A DNA stretch of 31,300 bases from a virus. The notes below the pieces were generated by a model. That model was not told the DNA's origin. It did no database searches and saw only the letters and a program-made list of their open reading frames with translations. Numbering within the stretch: the stretch's first letter is position 1; every line of letters starts with the position of its first letter. This document shows positions 6,847 to 13,683 of this stretch, piece by piece. The position numbers and the translations under genes are program-made. The stretch covers positions 1 to 31,300 of the IMG/VR virus record IMGVR_UViG_3300043119_000901; one strand, written 5' to 3'.

Positions 6847-7737
6847 TCATCCAGCTTGTCTCCATGCTGAGTTTCCATCAAGATACTTTAGAAAATGGAG
6901 CCTGCAGGTTTTAAACTCGTCCCCGATAAGCCCCAGCCTTAGCATCCAACATCTGAAGGCGTACTTCTCGTTGTCCGTCACCGTTTTTCTAGCTGATGCT
7001 TTCTTTTGACTTAAGGCTTGGTGGCTCACTGCCAGGCAAAACTGAATGTATGCTTTTACCTCTCCGGCATGGGTGGTGGCGTTGAAAAGTCTAAATTCTA
7101 CAGTGCCTTTGGTAAAAGTGGCGTGTAGGTTGAGTCCATAATATCGGGTGGCATTGTAATGCCTGTCTCTTCCGTAGGGATCCTCTGCATACCAAATGTC
7201 TGAAAGCTCTCTCATGGTCTTTGGCTTTTTCTTATTGATGGTTTCCAAAAGCTTCTCGTTGGTTTTCTTGCAATACCTAATTCTTCCTCGATCTATCTTA
7301 AGCGCCTTGTAAAGGATATCTTCCTTGCTGGCGATGATGTTGACAATGTTTCTTAAGGTTTGCGGTGTGAAGCGTTCTGCTCCAACATGTACATGTATTC
7401 CGCAGGAGTTATTTACAATTGCTCCCTTGTGTCTAAGCTGCCTAACCAGTTCCTGCAAATCCTCCATGTCCTCGTAGGTGAGGATGGGGCTGACCACTTC
7501 CGTTTTGTATTCATCTCCGGCTGAAACTCTGGTTCGTCCTTTTTTCTTTTGAGGAACAATGCTTGAGTCGTACATGGCTTTCCAGGTTCTCCCCTTGTTG
7601 TCCATGACCTCGTAGGTTCTGTAGCCACCTCCCGCATAGATGTTTCTGGTTCCAAAGTAGTCTGCAATGACCTGCCCTGCCTGCTCTCTTGTAATCCCTG
7701 TAACTTCGATTTCGATCCCGAAGGTTTGCGTTTTCAT
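6847..7737 (-). CDS. Amidoligase_2 family COOH-NH2 ligase
   Basis: A 296-residue ATP-dependent amidoligase of the glutamine-synthetase-like fold, predicted to join a carboxylate to an amine on a peptide or metabolite. Visible motifs are GIEIE at 7-11 (metal-binding acids of the first strand), TEVVSP at 79-84, CGIHVHVG at 112-119 (HxH), RYYGLNL at 198-204 and TVEFRLFN at 212-219. A C-terminal module (256-293, with NEKY, RLGL and AWR) is shared with the protein encoded at 8161-8940, and the two align through most of their length. The ATG has an AAAGGATGAGAG site upstream. A 12-bp-stem hairpin lies immediately before that. The cyclotransferase-like gene follows. Substrate unknown. Confidence 0.88.
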   Translation of the reverse strand: MKTQTFGIEIEVTGITREQAGQVIADYFGTRNIYAGGGYRTYEVMDNKGRTWKAMYDSSIVPQKKKGRTRVSAGDEYKTEVVSPILTYEDMEDLQELVRQLRHKGAIVNNSCGIHVHVGAERFTPQTLRNIVNIIASKEDILYKALKIDRGRIRYCKKTNEKLLETINKKKPKTMRELSDIWYAEDPYGRDRHYNATRYYGLNLHATFTKGTVEFRLFNATTHAGEVKAYIQFCLAVSHQALSQKKASARKTVTDNEKYAFRCWMLRLGLIGDEFKTCRLHFLKYLDGNSAWRQAG

Positions 7738-7755
7738 CTGCTCTCATCCTTTCTC

Positions 7756-7810
7756 TTACCTGTGTTTTAAGCTTTTTGGTAGTACTATATATCACTCTAA
7801 ACACAGGTAA
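7756..7810 (-). promoter_or_regulatory. Structured leader hairpin before the amidoligase gene
   Basis: Minus strand: TTACCTGTGTTT, a 31-nt loop, then AAACACAGGTAA, a perfect 12-bp stem ending 18 nt before the amidoligase ATG. The loop begins AGAGTGATATATAGTACTAC and continues into CAAAAAG. The same loop core occurs in the hairpin at 8941-9000, where the stem sequence is entirely different. Conserved loop plus different but complementary stems points to a functional structure. There is no T run, so it is not a simple terminator. A promoter within the conserved loop segment is an alternative. Confidence 0.7.
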
Positions 7811-7847
7811 TAGCAAGTTAAATGTGCATATAAAACGCATATTTATT

Positions 7848-8171
7848 TCATTCTTCTAGTGCTGTATACCGGCACCAGGAGTAGCCCTCGCTATTAATGA
7901 GGACACGCTCACCGGTCGCAGTGTTGATAACCCGGATGCATCTGATTTCTCCGTTTTCATTGGATCCGCCATCGGACTTATTAATCCAAGGTTGCTCATT
8001 GAAGAAATCTTCTGCAAAGGCTTTGAAGTCATCACCATCCAAGGAGACTACTTTGATCACTTCATATAGGCTGCCTCGCTGTCCAGCTTGTTTGGCATGG
8101 GCTGTAGCTTCTTTAAGTTCTTTCAGGTCATTGAGCTTTCTGCCGAATAATGCCCTTGGTCTATTCGTCAT
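7848..8171 (-). CDS. Hypothetical protein, 107 residues, in the amidoligase cluster
   Basis: I do not recognise a named family. From the ATG at 8171 the product starts MTNRPRALFGRKLNDLKELKE, then has a helical, basic first third and an acidic middle (VSLDGDDFKAFAEDFFNEQPWI). The last third looks like beta hairpins (EIRCIRVINTATGERVLIN, EGYSWCRYTALEE). I prefer this start because it overlaps the stop of the upstream gene (ATGACGAATAG), which implies translational coupling. A longer frame to 8195 has no better ribosome-binding site. It lies between the degenerate amidoligase relative and the amidoligase hairpin, so it may work with them. Confidence 0.72.
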   Translation of the reverse strand: MTNRPRALFGRKLNDLKELKEATAHAKQAGQRGSLYEVIKVVSLDGDDFKAFAEDFFNEQPWINKSDGGSNENGEIRCIRVINTATGERVLINSEGYSWCRYTALEE

Positions 8172-8940
8172 GGCTTTCACCCGCTTTTCTTTCACGCAAT
8201 CTCGCCTTGTGCTTCTCGGCGTCAGCAGGGGTACGAAAGGCGGTGTGTCCTTTTAAGCCTTCAAGCAGGGCCTTTCTTGAGTCCTTTGCTCCTTTGCCTC
8301 CTAGGCCAAGTCTGACCAGCCATACCCGAAGGTAGTATTTTTCATTTTCAGGTTCGCTGGCTTTTGGGCTTATTCGCTTTGCCTCTCTTGCATGGGCCAC
8401 CATCATGGCAGCCAGTTCAACGTAGGCCCTGTTCTTCTCCGGCTTTTCTGAACCTGGGAAGGTGAAGGTTACCTTGTCCTCTTCAAAGCTGAGTCCTGAA
8501 ATGGCTTCAGCATTTTCACTGCATAGGTTAAGGAACTCTTCTTTGCTTTCAGGTAGATTCGTTTGCAGGGTATCAATAAATTCATCACTGATAGAAAATT
8601 GGCCTTTCCCCACCACTCGATTAAGCAGGTACTGTTTGCTTCTAAGCATGTAGATCAGATTTTGAAGATGGGGTCCTTCCATCTCCTCTAAAGGAACAGT
8701 AACCTCCAGACTTTCAAGCTCCTGTCTTGGTTCTGCAAATCCATTTTCTTCTAAATGTGTTCTCATCCTTTCACCATCCATTTCTGTTTCACTCACCACC
8801 GTTCCATCTCGTTCAATGGTGTAGCCTTCCACCTTGTATGCATAACTTGGTGGTCCTACATACTTAGGTTTCTGTCCTAAAAATTCACCGATACTTTTCA
8901 CCAGTTCTTTTCGATTTTCACATGTCGTTTCAATACGCAT
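8161..8940 (-). CDS. Degenerate amidoligase paralogue ('virulence-related protein' type)
   Basis: Proteins like this 259-residue product are often labelled virulence-related in clostridial prophages. By eye it aligns with the neighbouring amidoligase over most of its length. Residues 3-37 match amidoligase 10-44 without gaps (I-E, T, R, I, G, Y, G, Y, V conserved). EVTVP with LQNLIYMLRSK matches the TEVVSP and LQELVRQLRHK region. Residues 172-236 match 229-293 without gaps, with 18 of the last 38 identical (NEKY, RLGL, G, K, R, L, G-A-R). The HxH motif of the amidoligase is absent (VGKGQFSI stands in its place) and the first strand lacks the paired acids, so it is probably not an active ligase. 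AGGAGG precedes the ATG and lies inside a hairpin stem. Confidence 0.78.
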   Translation of the reverse strand: MRIETTCENRKELVKSIGEFLGQKPKYVGPPSYAYKVEGYTIERDGTVVSETEMDGERMRTHLEENGFAEPRQELESLEVTVPLEEMEGPHLQNLIYMLRSKQYLLNRVVGKGQFSISDEFIDTLQTNLPESKEEFLNLCSENAEAISGLSFEEDKVTFTFPGSEKPEKNRAYVELAAMMVAHAREAKRISPKASEPENEKYYLRVWLVRLGLGGKGAKDSRKALLEGLKGHTAFRTPADAEKHKARLRERKAGESHDE

Positions 8941-9000
8941 TGACTTATACCTCCTTTGTTTTGGGTACTACATACATCACTCTAAAGAGGATATAAGTCA
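8941..9000 (-). promoter_or_regulatory. Structured leader hairpin that buries the ribosome-binding site of the 8161-8940 gene
   Basis: Minus strand: the 17-nt arm TGACTTATATCCTCTTT pairs with AAAGGAGGTATAAGTCA, with one mismatch and two G-U pairs. It encloses a 26-nt loop beginning AGAGTGATGTATGTAGTAC and ending CCCAAAAC. The 3' arm contains the AGGAGG ribosome-binding site and abuts the ATG, so the folded form should block translation. The loop core matches the hairpin at 7756-7810. A TTGACT at the base could also act as a -35 box, so a DNA-level role is possible. Confidence 0.72.
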
Positions 9001-9032
9001 AGCATTCTTGGACTATTCAGTAGATTCTTTTA

Positions 9033-9614
9033 TTAATAGACTGCAGCTTTATCAAAATGTCGGCTGCATTTATCAAAGACCATATCTTTGATCCATTTTG
9101 GTGCTTCCGGTACATCATTAAGCCTTCCATACTCACCAAACATCAGCTTTATTCCTTCGTTCCTTGCTTGTACCGCCTCTAAAAAGGTATGAAAATATCC
9201 CAGATGAATATCATACTGGGACGCTTTGATTCTCGCTCTATATTTTTGTCTTGGCTGATAGAAACTCACACCTGTTACACCAGAAGTGTTATTTACTTGA
9301 GTAGGCTGATTACACTGATTTTGCTGATGGGTACAAACCCTCAAGTTCTCTCTTTTGTTGTTAAGCGGATTCAGGTCGATGTGATCAACCTCATATCCCT
9401 TTGGTGGTTTTAGTAATATCTGATGGAGCTGGTTACCCTCTCTATCAATGACGTAGACAGTTCCTTTCTCACCAAACTTACGATTTGGATACCAGTTTCT
9501 TGATTTTACAGTTTTAAAGTCCTCTCTATCAAATATAAACACATGTCCTCCGGAAAGGGTCCCGGCCATGGTTTTACCATCTTCTAATAATCGATATCGA
9601 TTTTTTTGAATCAC
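9033..9614 (-). CDS. HNH endonuclease with AP2 DNA-binding domain
   Basis: A 193-residue free-standing homing-type endonuclease. The HNH core runs from about 62 to 92: LHQILLKPPKGYEVDHIDLNP..NNKRENLR, with His64, Asp78, His79 and Asn85/Asn86 as likely catalytic or structural residues. The C-terminal AP2-like region is at 111-165 (SGVTGVSFYQPRQKYRARI, then HLGYFHTFLEAVQARNE). Such genes often sit in phage genomes as selfish elements that cut related phages lacking them. The start is a GTG at 9614; an ATG 7 nt upstream, better spaced from GGAGGTG, opens only the two-codon frame ATG-GGG-TGA that ends on the GTG. It lies between the methyltransferase gene and the amidoligase block. Confidence 0.86.
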   Translation of the reverse strand: MIQKNRYRLLEDGKTMAGTLSGGHVFIFDREDFKTVKSRNWYPNRKFGEKGTVYVIDREGNQLHQILLKPPKGYEVDHIDLNPLNNKRENLRVCTHQQNQCNQPTQVNNTSGVTGVSFYQPRQKYRARIKASQYDIHLGYFHTFLEAVQARNEGIKLMFGEYGRLNDVPEAPKWIKDMVFDKCSRHFDKAAVY

Positions 9615-9649
9615 CCCATTTAAATCACCTCCACAATAGTTCCTGAAGT

Positions 9650-10903
9650 TTATTCTTCATCAGCTTCTATAGACTTTAAATCTTCATAGGAGATTTTCTC
9701 TCCATCTCTTATAAGAAAAACATCTGCGCTTGTTCCTGCATGGAGCACGAACCTTGATACAATGACATCCACAAATTTTTCATCAAGCTCTATCATGTAA
9801 CAAATCCTGTTTGTCTGATCACTACTGATGAGTGTACTGCCTGATCCACCAAAAGGATCCAAGACGATGCAATTGGCAAGGCTTGAATTCTTAATGGGAT
9901 AGGCTAACAGCTGCAATGGCTTCATTGTCGGATGGAGTTTTGATTTCGTTGGTCTGTCAAAATTCCAAATGGTTTTATGCTTTCGATCCCCATAAAACTT
10001 ATGGCTTGCTGTCGGCTTCCATCCATATAGAACAGGCTCATGAGCATAGAGATAATCTGATCTCCCTAGTACCGGAGCATTCTTCACCCAAATGCAGGTC
10101 TGGTGACAAAAGAAGCCAGCTTCCTTAAAAGCTGACCTAAAATTGACCGTCTCCCGGTCTGCGTGAAATACATAGATCGTACCGCCATCGACGAGATTCT
10201 CAAACATATTGGTATAGGCTTTTAAGAGAAACTCATAGAACTCTTTATCGCCCATATTGTCATTTTTGATTTTCCCAGCAGTGCCCTCATAGTCCACGTT
10301 ATAAGGCAAGTCCGTGAGGATCATATTAGCCTTCTTCCCATCCATGAGTTTTTCATAGTTTTCAGGAATCGTGCTATCTCCACAAACTAGACGGTGCTTT
10401 CCAAGTAACCAAAGATCTCCCTGTTTTGATATGGGTTCTTCCTTTAGAGCTTCATCCACATCAAAATCATCATCTTTGATTTCTTTGTCATGGACTTTAG
10501 AAAAAAGCTGCTCTATCTCAGGCGGCTCAAATCCAGTAAAATCTGTATTAAAATCGGCTGCTTGAATATCAACAAGTAGATCTGCTAGCATTTTTTCGTC
10601 CCACTCACCAGCAATTTTATTCAGTGCAATATTGAGCGCTTTAACCTTTGCATCGTCTTTAATCTCTAGAACTACACACTGCACTTCTGTGTGGCCAATA
10701 TCCTTAAGGACCGTTAGCCTTTGGTGTCCAGCAATCACCGTCATATCAAAGTTAACGATAATCGGTTCTACATAACCGAACTCCAATATTGAGTTCTTGA
10801 TTTTCTCGTATTCCTTATCTCCTGCTTTTAGCTTTTTCCTCGGGTTATATTCAGCCGGTTTCAAATCTTCTACCGGTATGGTTTGCCATTTCATATCACT
10901 CAT
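9650..10903 (-). CDS. ParB-like/N6- or N4-DNA methyltransferase fusion
   Basis: This 417-residue protein modifies phage or host DNA. Residues 5-110 are a ParB/sulfiredoxin-like domain (VEDLKPAEYNPRKK, then the VIAGHQRLTVLKDIG motif). From about 165 follows an amino-methyltransferase with the beta-class motif order: motif IV TDLPYNVDYEG comes before the SAM-binding motif I DPFGGSGST. HPTMKPLQLLAYPI is the usual block before motif I. DLPY in place of DPPY is common in this phage family. AAGGAGG lies 7 nt before the ATG, and the first codons overlap the stop of the upstream HTH gene by 8 nt. No restriction enzyme partner adjoins it, so it acts as an orphan methylase. The recognition sequence is unknown. 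Confidence 0.92.
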   Translation of the reverse strand: MSDMKWQTIPVEDLKPAEYNPRKKLKAGDKEYEKIKNSILEFGYVEPIIVNFDMTVIAGHQRLTVLKDIGHTEVQCVVLEIKDDAKVKALNIALNKIAGEWDEKMLADLLVDIQAADFNTDFTGFEPPEIEQLFSKVHDKEIKDDDFDVDEALKEEPISKQGDLWLLGKHRLVCGDSTIPENYEKLMDGKKANMILTDLPYNVDYEGTAGKIKNDNMGDKEFYEFLLKAYTNMFENLVDGGTIYVFHADRETVNFRSAFKEAGFFCHQTCIWVKNAPVLGRSDYLYAHEPVLYGWKPTASHKFYGDRKHKTIWNFDRPTKSKLHPTMKPLQLLAYPIKNSSLANCIVLDPFGGSGSTLISSDQTNRICYMIELDEKFVDVIVSRFVLHAGTSADVFLIRDGEKISYEDLKSIEADEE

Positions 10904-11387
10904 AATATGCCTCCTTAATCATGGAAGGTCCTACATAGGGGGATCTTCCTTCTTCTTTTCTCCAAAATCTATCATGTACATAGCAGTTGTGACTGCAGTA
11001 TTTTCTGTTCTTATTTCCATAGACCTTGAAGTCCTCGCCGCAATAAGCACAGGTTAGTTCATAGTAGGCTGTCTCATTTCTCTTGATACTATCTGAGTGC
11101 TGAAGCCACCATTCCCGCCTGCAGGTATCTGAGCAGAACTTTCGCTTTCGTCCCGTGACTGGTTGTTTCAAATCCCTGCCACAGCTCAAGCAAGCCTCGC
11201 CTTTTTCCATCTTTTCTTTGATGTTGATTCTGACATCAGTGGCTAAGCCATCCAGGTCATGGGTCTTACAGTAATTTCTAACAATATCTCTTGAAAGTCC
11301 TGTGAGAGAAGCAATGGCCCGATACCCAACGCCTCTCATTCGAAGTTCTCTTATTTGTTTGGCTTGAAAGTTCGTCACCCGCTTCAC
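10896..11387 (-). CDS. HTH protein with two zinc-binding clusters
   Basis: A 163-residue likely DNA-binding protein. Residues 1-45 form a resolvase/sigma-like helix-turn-helix (QAKQIRELRMRGVGYRAIASLTGLS, then IVRNYCKTH). Two cysteine clusters follow: C-L-S-C at 66-69 with C-S-D-T-C near 84-88, and C-A-Y-C at 113-116 with C-S-H-N-C near 130-134. Both look like treble-clef or zinc-ribbon sites. Relatives in clostridial phages are sometimes labelled sigma-70-like. The start is a GTG at 11387, or the GTG at 11378, which is better spaced from AAAGGG. It heads the accessory operon after the candidate cos region, and its end overlaps the methyltransferase start. Confidence 0.75.
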   Translation of the reverse strand: MKRVTNFQAKQIRELRMRGVGYRAIASLTGLSRDIVRNYCKTHDLDGLATDVRINIKEKMEKGEACLSCGRDLKQPVTGRKRKFCSDTCRREWWLQHSDSIKRNETAYYELTCAYCGEDFKVYGNKNRKYCSHNCYVHDRFWRKEEGRSPYVGPSMIKEAYYE

Positions 11388-11559
11388 ACCCTTTCGTTAA
11401 TTAATTGCATAAAAAATGCCGCAAAACCCTGCTTTAAGCAGCTGTTTTACAGCAAAAGTAGTAACAATATAGCGAAACCATTCACATCCTTAAGGCGATG
11501 TTTTTCTTGTAGTTTTGCTATTTCATTTAGTTTTTTCAGGCGGTTAAGCCCTTTTTAGG

Positions 11560-11655
11560 TATCCCCCCTATTTAATTCTGCGTTTTTTCACACAAGAGGG
11601 GGGCGCGGTCTCCATCTGAAAAAACTGTAGGGATTTGACCCGCCCCTAGGGGGTA
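11560..11655. other. Candidate cos (packaging) region beside the HNH gene
   Basis: This gene-free stretch has several features of cos sites next to phage HNH genes: the 10-bp palindrome CCCCTAGGGG (11643-11652), the GC-rich run GAGGGGGGCGCGG (about 11596-11608) and nearby A- and T-tracts. The HNH gene ends at 11659. HNH proteins and large terminase act together in cos cleavage in several Gram-positive phages, and their genes usually flank the site. The whole gap 11388-11658 contains no credible gene. The cleavage position cannot be fixed from sequence alone, and the terminase genes are unusually far away (5.6 kb). Confidence 0.4.
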
Positions 11656-11658
11656 ACA

Positions 11659-12018
11659 TTAGTATTTATATTCTTGATATCTATCTTCAGTCATCGTTTT
11701 CTTATCGTGACAAGACTTGCAGAGCGCTTGCCAGTTGCTCTCGTTCCAGAAGAGCTGTTCATCTCCACGGTGAGGTTTGATGTGGTCTACTACTGTAGCC
11801 TTGACATACTTCCCTTGCTTAAGACAACGAACACAAATGGGATGGCGCTTTAAGTACCTGGCTCTCGCCTTTCTCCACCGGCCATCGTAACCTTTATCCT
11901 TAGTGGTCCTGGCATCGGCTCGGTACAGCTTGTCATGTTCTTCACAGAACTTTGTCCCTGGTGGTACCAGCCGATTGCAGCCAGGGTGCTTACACGGAAT
12001 GTTTGGTCGTCTGGGCAC
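11659..12018 (-). CDS. Phage HNH endonuclease (packaging-associated type)
   Basis: A 119-residue HNH nuclease. The N-terminus has a zinc cluster (Cys9, Cys14, Cys25, His28). Then come a linker with GYDGRWRKARARYLK, a zinc pair at Cys62/Cys65, the ATVVDHIKPHRGD core (Asp78, His79), NWQALC (Asn95) and the closing C-x-x-C-H (100-104). The GYDxxWRKxRxxYL segment and the short length are typical of the HNH proteins that assist the terminase at cos in Gram-positive siphophages. The start is a GTG at 12018 preceded by AGAGGTGATG. It begins 5 nt after the stop of the sigma-like gene. A packaging role is inferred. Confidence 0.9.
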   Translation of the reverse strand: MPRRPNIPCKHPGCNRLVPPGTKFCEEHDKLYRADARTTKDKGYDGRWRKARARYLKRHPICVRCLKQGKYVKATVVDHIKPHRGDEQLFWNESNWQALCKSCHDKKTMTEDRYQEYKY

Positions 12019-12023
12019 CTACA

Positions 12024-12482
12024 TCACCTCTCAAGGATAAACGCTTCATGAAGGTTTTCAACTCTATCAACACCCATTCCAATCACCTCAGCAATTTCCT
12101 CAAAGCTTAAAGAGTGAGCATACCTCAGTGTCAGTAGCAGTTTTACTTCAGGATCTCCCACCGTCTCTAAGAAACGGTAAAGCCTTTTAAGTTCAAGCTT
12201 ATATTGACTCGCAAGGGCTTCTCTTTGTCTCTCCACAAACACCAATGAACTCTCCAGATCCTTATCTTCCAGGTGATCTTTCCCATAAAGCGTGTTCTCT
12301 ACTTTTTCATGGGTTAGCTCCAGCATGGTTCTCATCAGGTTCTCATGCTCCTGATGGATTTTATTTAAGCGATTAAGTCTTTTTCTAAGATCTTCAACTG
12401 AGGGTTTTCTTCTTAAGTCTTTCCATTCCGGTTTCATCTTCTCCATCCTTTCCATGAAAAAAGCCCCTGCAGGTTCTCCCAC
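12024..12482 (-). CDS. Sigma-like phage transcription regulator
   Basis: A product of 152 residues or fewer, with a charged coiled-coil N-terminal part (KPSVEDLRKRLNRLNKIHQEHENLM) and a C-terminal sigma-70 region-4-like helix-turn-helix (DPEVKLLLTLRYAHSLSFEEIAEVIGMG). This layout matches the ArpU/DUF1492-like late regulators of Gram-positive phages, which may activate late genes. The start is uncertain: ATGs at 12446 and 12437 have AAAGG sites upstream, while the longest frame opens at a GTG at 12482 without a good site. The HNH gene follows. It probably helps to switch on the packaging and head genes, perhaps by allowing read-through of the terminator before terS; this is inference. Confidence 0.72.
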   Translation of the reverse strand: MGEPAGAFFMERMEKMKPEWKDLRRKPSVEDLRKRLNRLNKIHQEHENLMRTMLELTHEKVENTLYGKDHLEDKDLESSLVFVERQREALASQYKLELKRLYRFLETVGDPEVKLLLTLRYAHSLSFEEIAEVIGMGVDRVENLHEAFILER

Positions 12483-12559
12483 AAAGGCTTCTCAAATATC
12501 AAAAGCCTTCAGGACCTTCATCCATCAGGCTCTACCGTTTTTTTATATCTCTTTACACC

Positions 12560-13159
12560 TTATACTCTATCATACTTGCCAGGTGTCTTTCTATGTCTTT
12601 TAGTGTCCTCTTTTAATATCTTGTCGATTTTTTTCAAAGCCCTGGCATGGAGTTTCATGGTATATCTTTTATCGTATCCTAGGCTTGTAGCAACGTCATT
12701 CCAGCTTTTCTTGTTGAGATATCTCATTTCCAATACCAGCTGATCTAGTGGGTCTTCAACTCGTCTGATCGTACACCTGATTTCTTGAGTCAGATCCACT
12801 AAACGATCGATGATCTCATTGGTTTCATGTTTTAGATCAATGAGTTTCACATTGTTTTCTTCACGAGTGTTAATATTCTGTCCATTTGATACCTTTACCT
12901 CAGCATAGGAAGGTGTCATCTTTTCCGCTAACGCCTGCAACCTTTCTTGCTCTTCTAGTTTTTGATCGATAATGCTATCCAGCCATAGGGCCTGTGATAA
13001 ATATGATTTAGCTGTCATCTCTGGTCTCCTTTCATAAAATCTGTAATCCGCTTCCCGCCACCCACAATGGTCCGATCCTAAGCCTAGTTTCATCGATGTT
13101 AAACCCCTCACCTCTAATGCCTCGTCTAGCATCTCAGGTACTCTAGCTCTTATGCTCAT
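12560..13159 (-). CDS. DUF1492-type sigma-like phage regulator
   Basis: The C-terminal part has the DUF1492 pattern: MTAKSYLSQALWLDSIIDQKLEE, a central coiled coil and an HTH (DPLDQLVLEMRYLNKKSWNDVATSLGYDKRY) that resembles sigma region 4. Two starts are plausible. The ATG at 13018 gives the usual family N-terminus and has AAAGGAG 7 nt upstream. The ATG at 13159 overlaps the previous stop as ATGA and adds 47 residues that include LGLGSDHCGWREADYRF. That open extension may be a fused or separate small coding segment. With the next gene downstream it forms a tandem of two related regulators. A role in late transcription is likely. Confidence 0.8.
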   Translation of the reverse strand: MSIRARVPEMLDEALEVRGLTSMKLGLGSDHCGWREADYRFYERRPEMTAKSYLSQALWLDSIIDQKLEEQERLQALAEKMTPSYAEVKVSNGQNINTREENNVKLIDLKHETNEIIDRLVDLTQEIRCTIRRVEDPLDQLVLEMRYLNKKSWNDVATSLGYDKRYTMKLHARALKKIDKILKEDTKRHRKTPGKYDRV

Positions 13160-13683
13160 AGCCTCATTATCCTTTCAACTGGATCCACAAGGTCAAAGGC
13201 GGCATACGATGCTGATAAGAAATTTGTTATGGGCTTTCCTTTATACTTCCATACGGATTTCCCGTTGTAGCTGACGCCGTAGTGCTGATCATTAAATTTG
13301 CTATGGATCATCTTTATCCACGAACCCTTATGCATAAGGATATAAGTGCCATAAGGTGTCTCTTTCCATTTTCGCTTGGGGAAATTCTTTTTTCTCTTTG
13401 CCCTATTCTTCATGAGGCGCTCTCGCTCTATTGCTGCTAGAACATCACCCTCCATGATTCCTGCGCAAATGCAACCAACACGGATGTCCTCAAAGTAATC
13501 ATCATGCTCCATCACATGGACGAATCTCACTCTGCTACACCCACAAAGTTCGCAGGTAAAGAGATCTGTATCTGATGCTTCTTCCTCGATATCAATTACA
13601 TCTGTGCAATACCAATCACTAATGGGGGCATGCCACTTTTCAAGGCGCTTCTGGCATCTTGCTTCATATCCATTTGAGTTCAT
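13156..13683 (-). CDS. Hypothetical protein with zinc-binding cysteines
   Basis: I do not recognise this 175-residue protein by name. A likely zinc site is made by CELCGCSR (44-51) and GCICAG (70-75). A basic helix (ERLMKNRAKRKKNFPKRKWKE) separates this from a C-terminal half with alternating beta strands (YGTYILMHKGSWIKMI, then YGVSYNGKSVWKYKGKPITNF). It is probably a nucleic-acid-binding accessory protein. AGGAGG lies 8 nt before the ATG. It is the first gene after the repeat-rich gap that follows the primase-helicase gene, and its stop overlaps the longer start of the DUF1492 gene. Confidence 0.75.
   Translation of the reverse strand: MNSNGYEARCQKRLEKWHAPISDWYCTDVIDIEEEASDTDLFTCELCGCSRVRFVHVMEHDDYFEDIRVGCICAGIMEGDVLAAIERERLMKNRAKRKKNFPKRKWKETPYGTYILMHKGSWIKMIHSKFNDQHYGVSYNGKSVWKYKGKPITNFLSASYAAFDLVDPVERIMRL

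Noticed and set aside
7511-7840. Minus-strand 109-residue frame overlapping the amidoligase start
   Set aside because: It is in another frame of the amidoligase gene and crosses the hairpin leader; no ribosome-binding site.
12480-12515. Terminator hairpin AAGGCTT/AAGCCTT between the two sigma-like genes
   Set aside because: The stem is only 7 bp and no T run follows on the minus strand.
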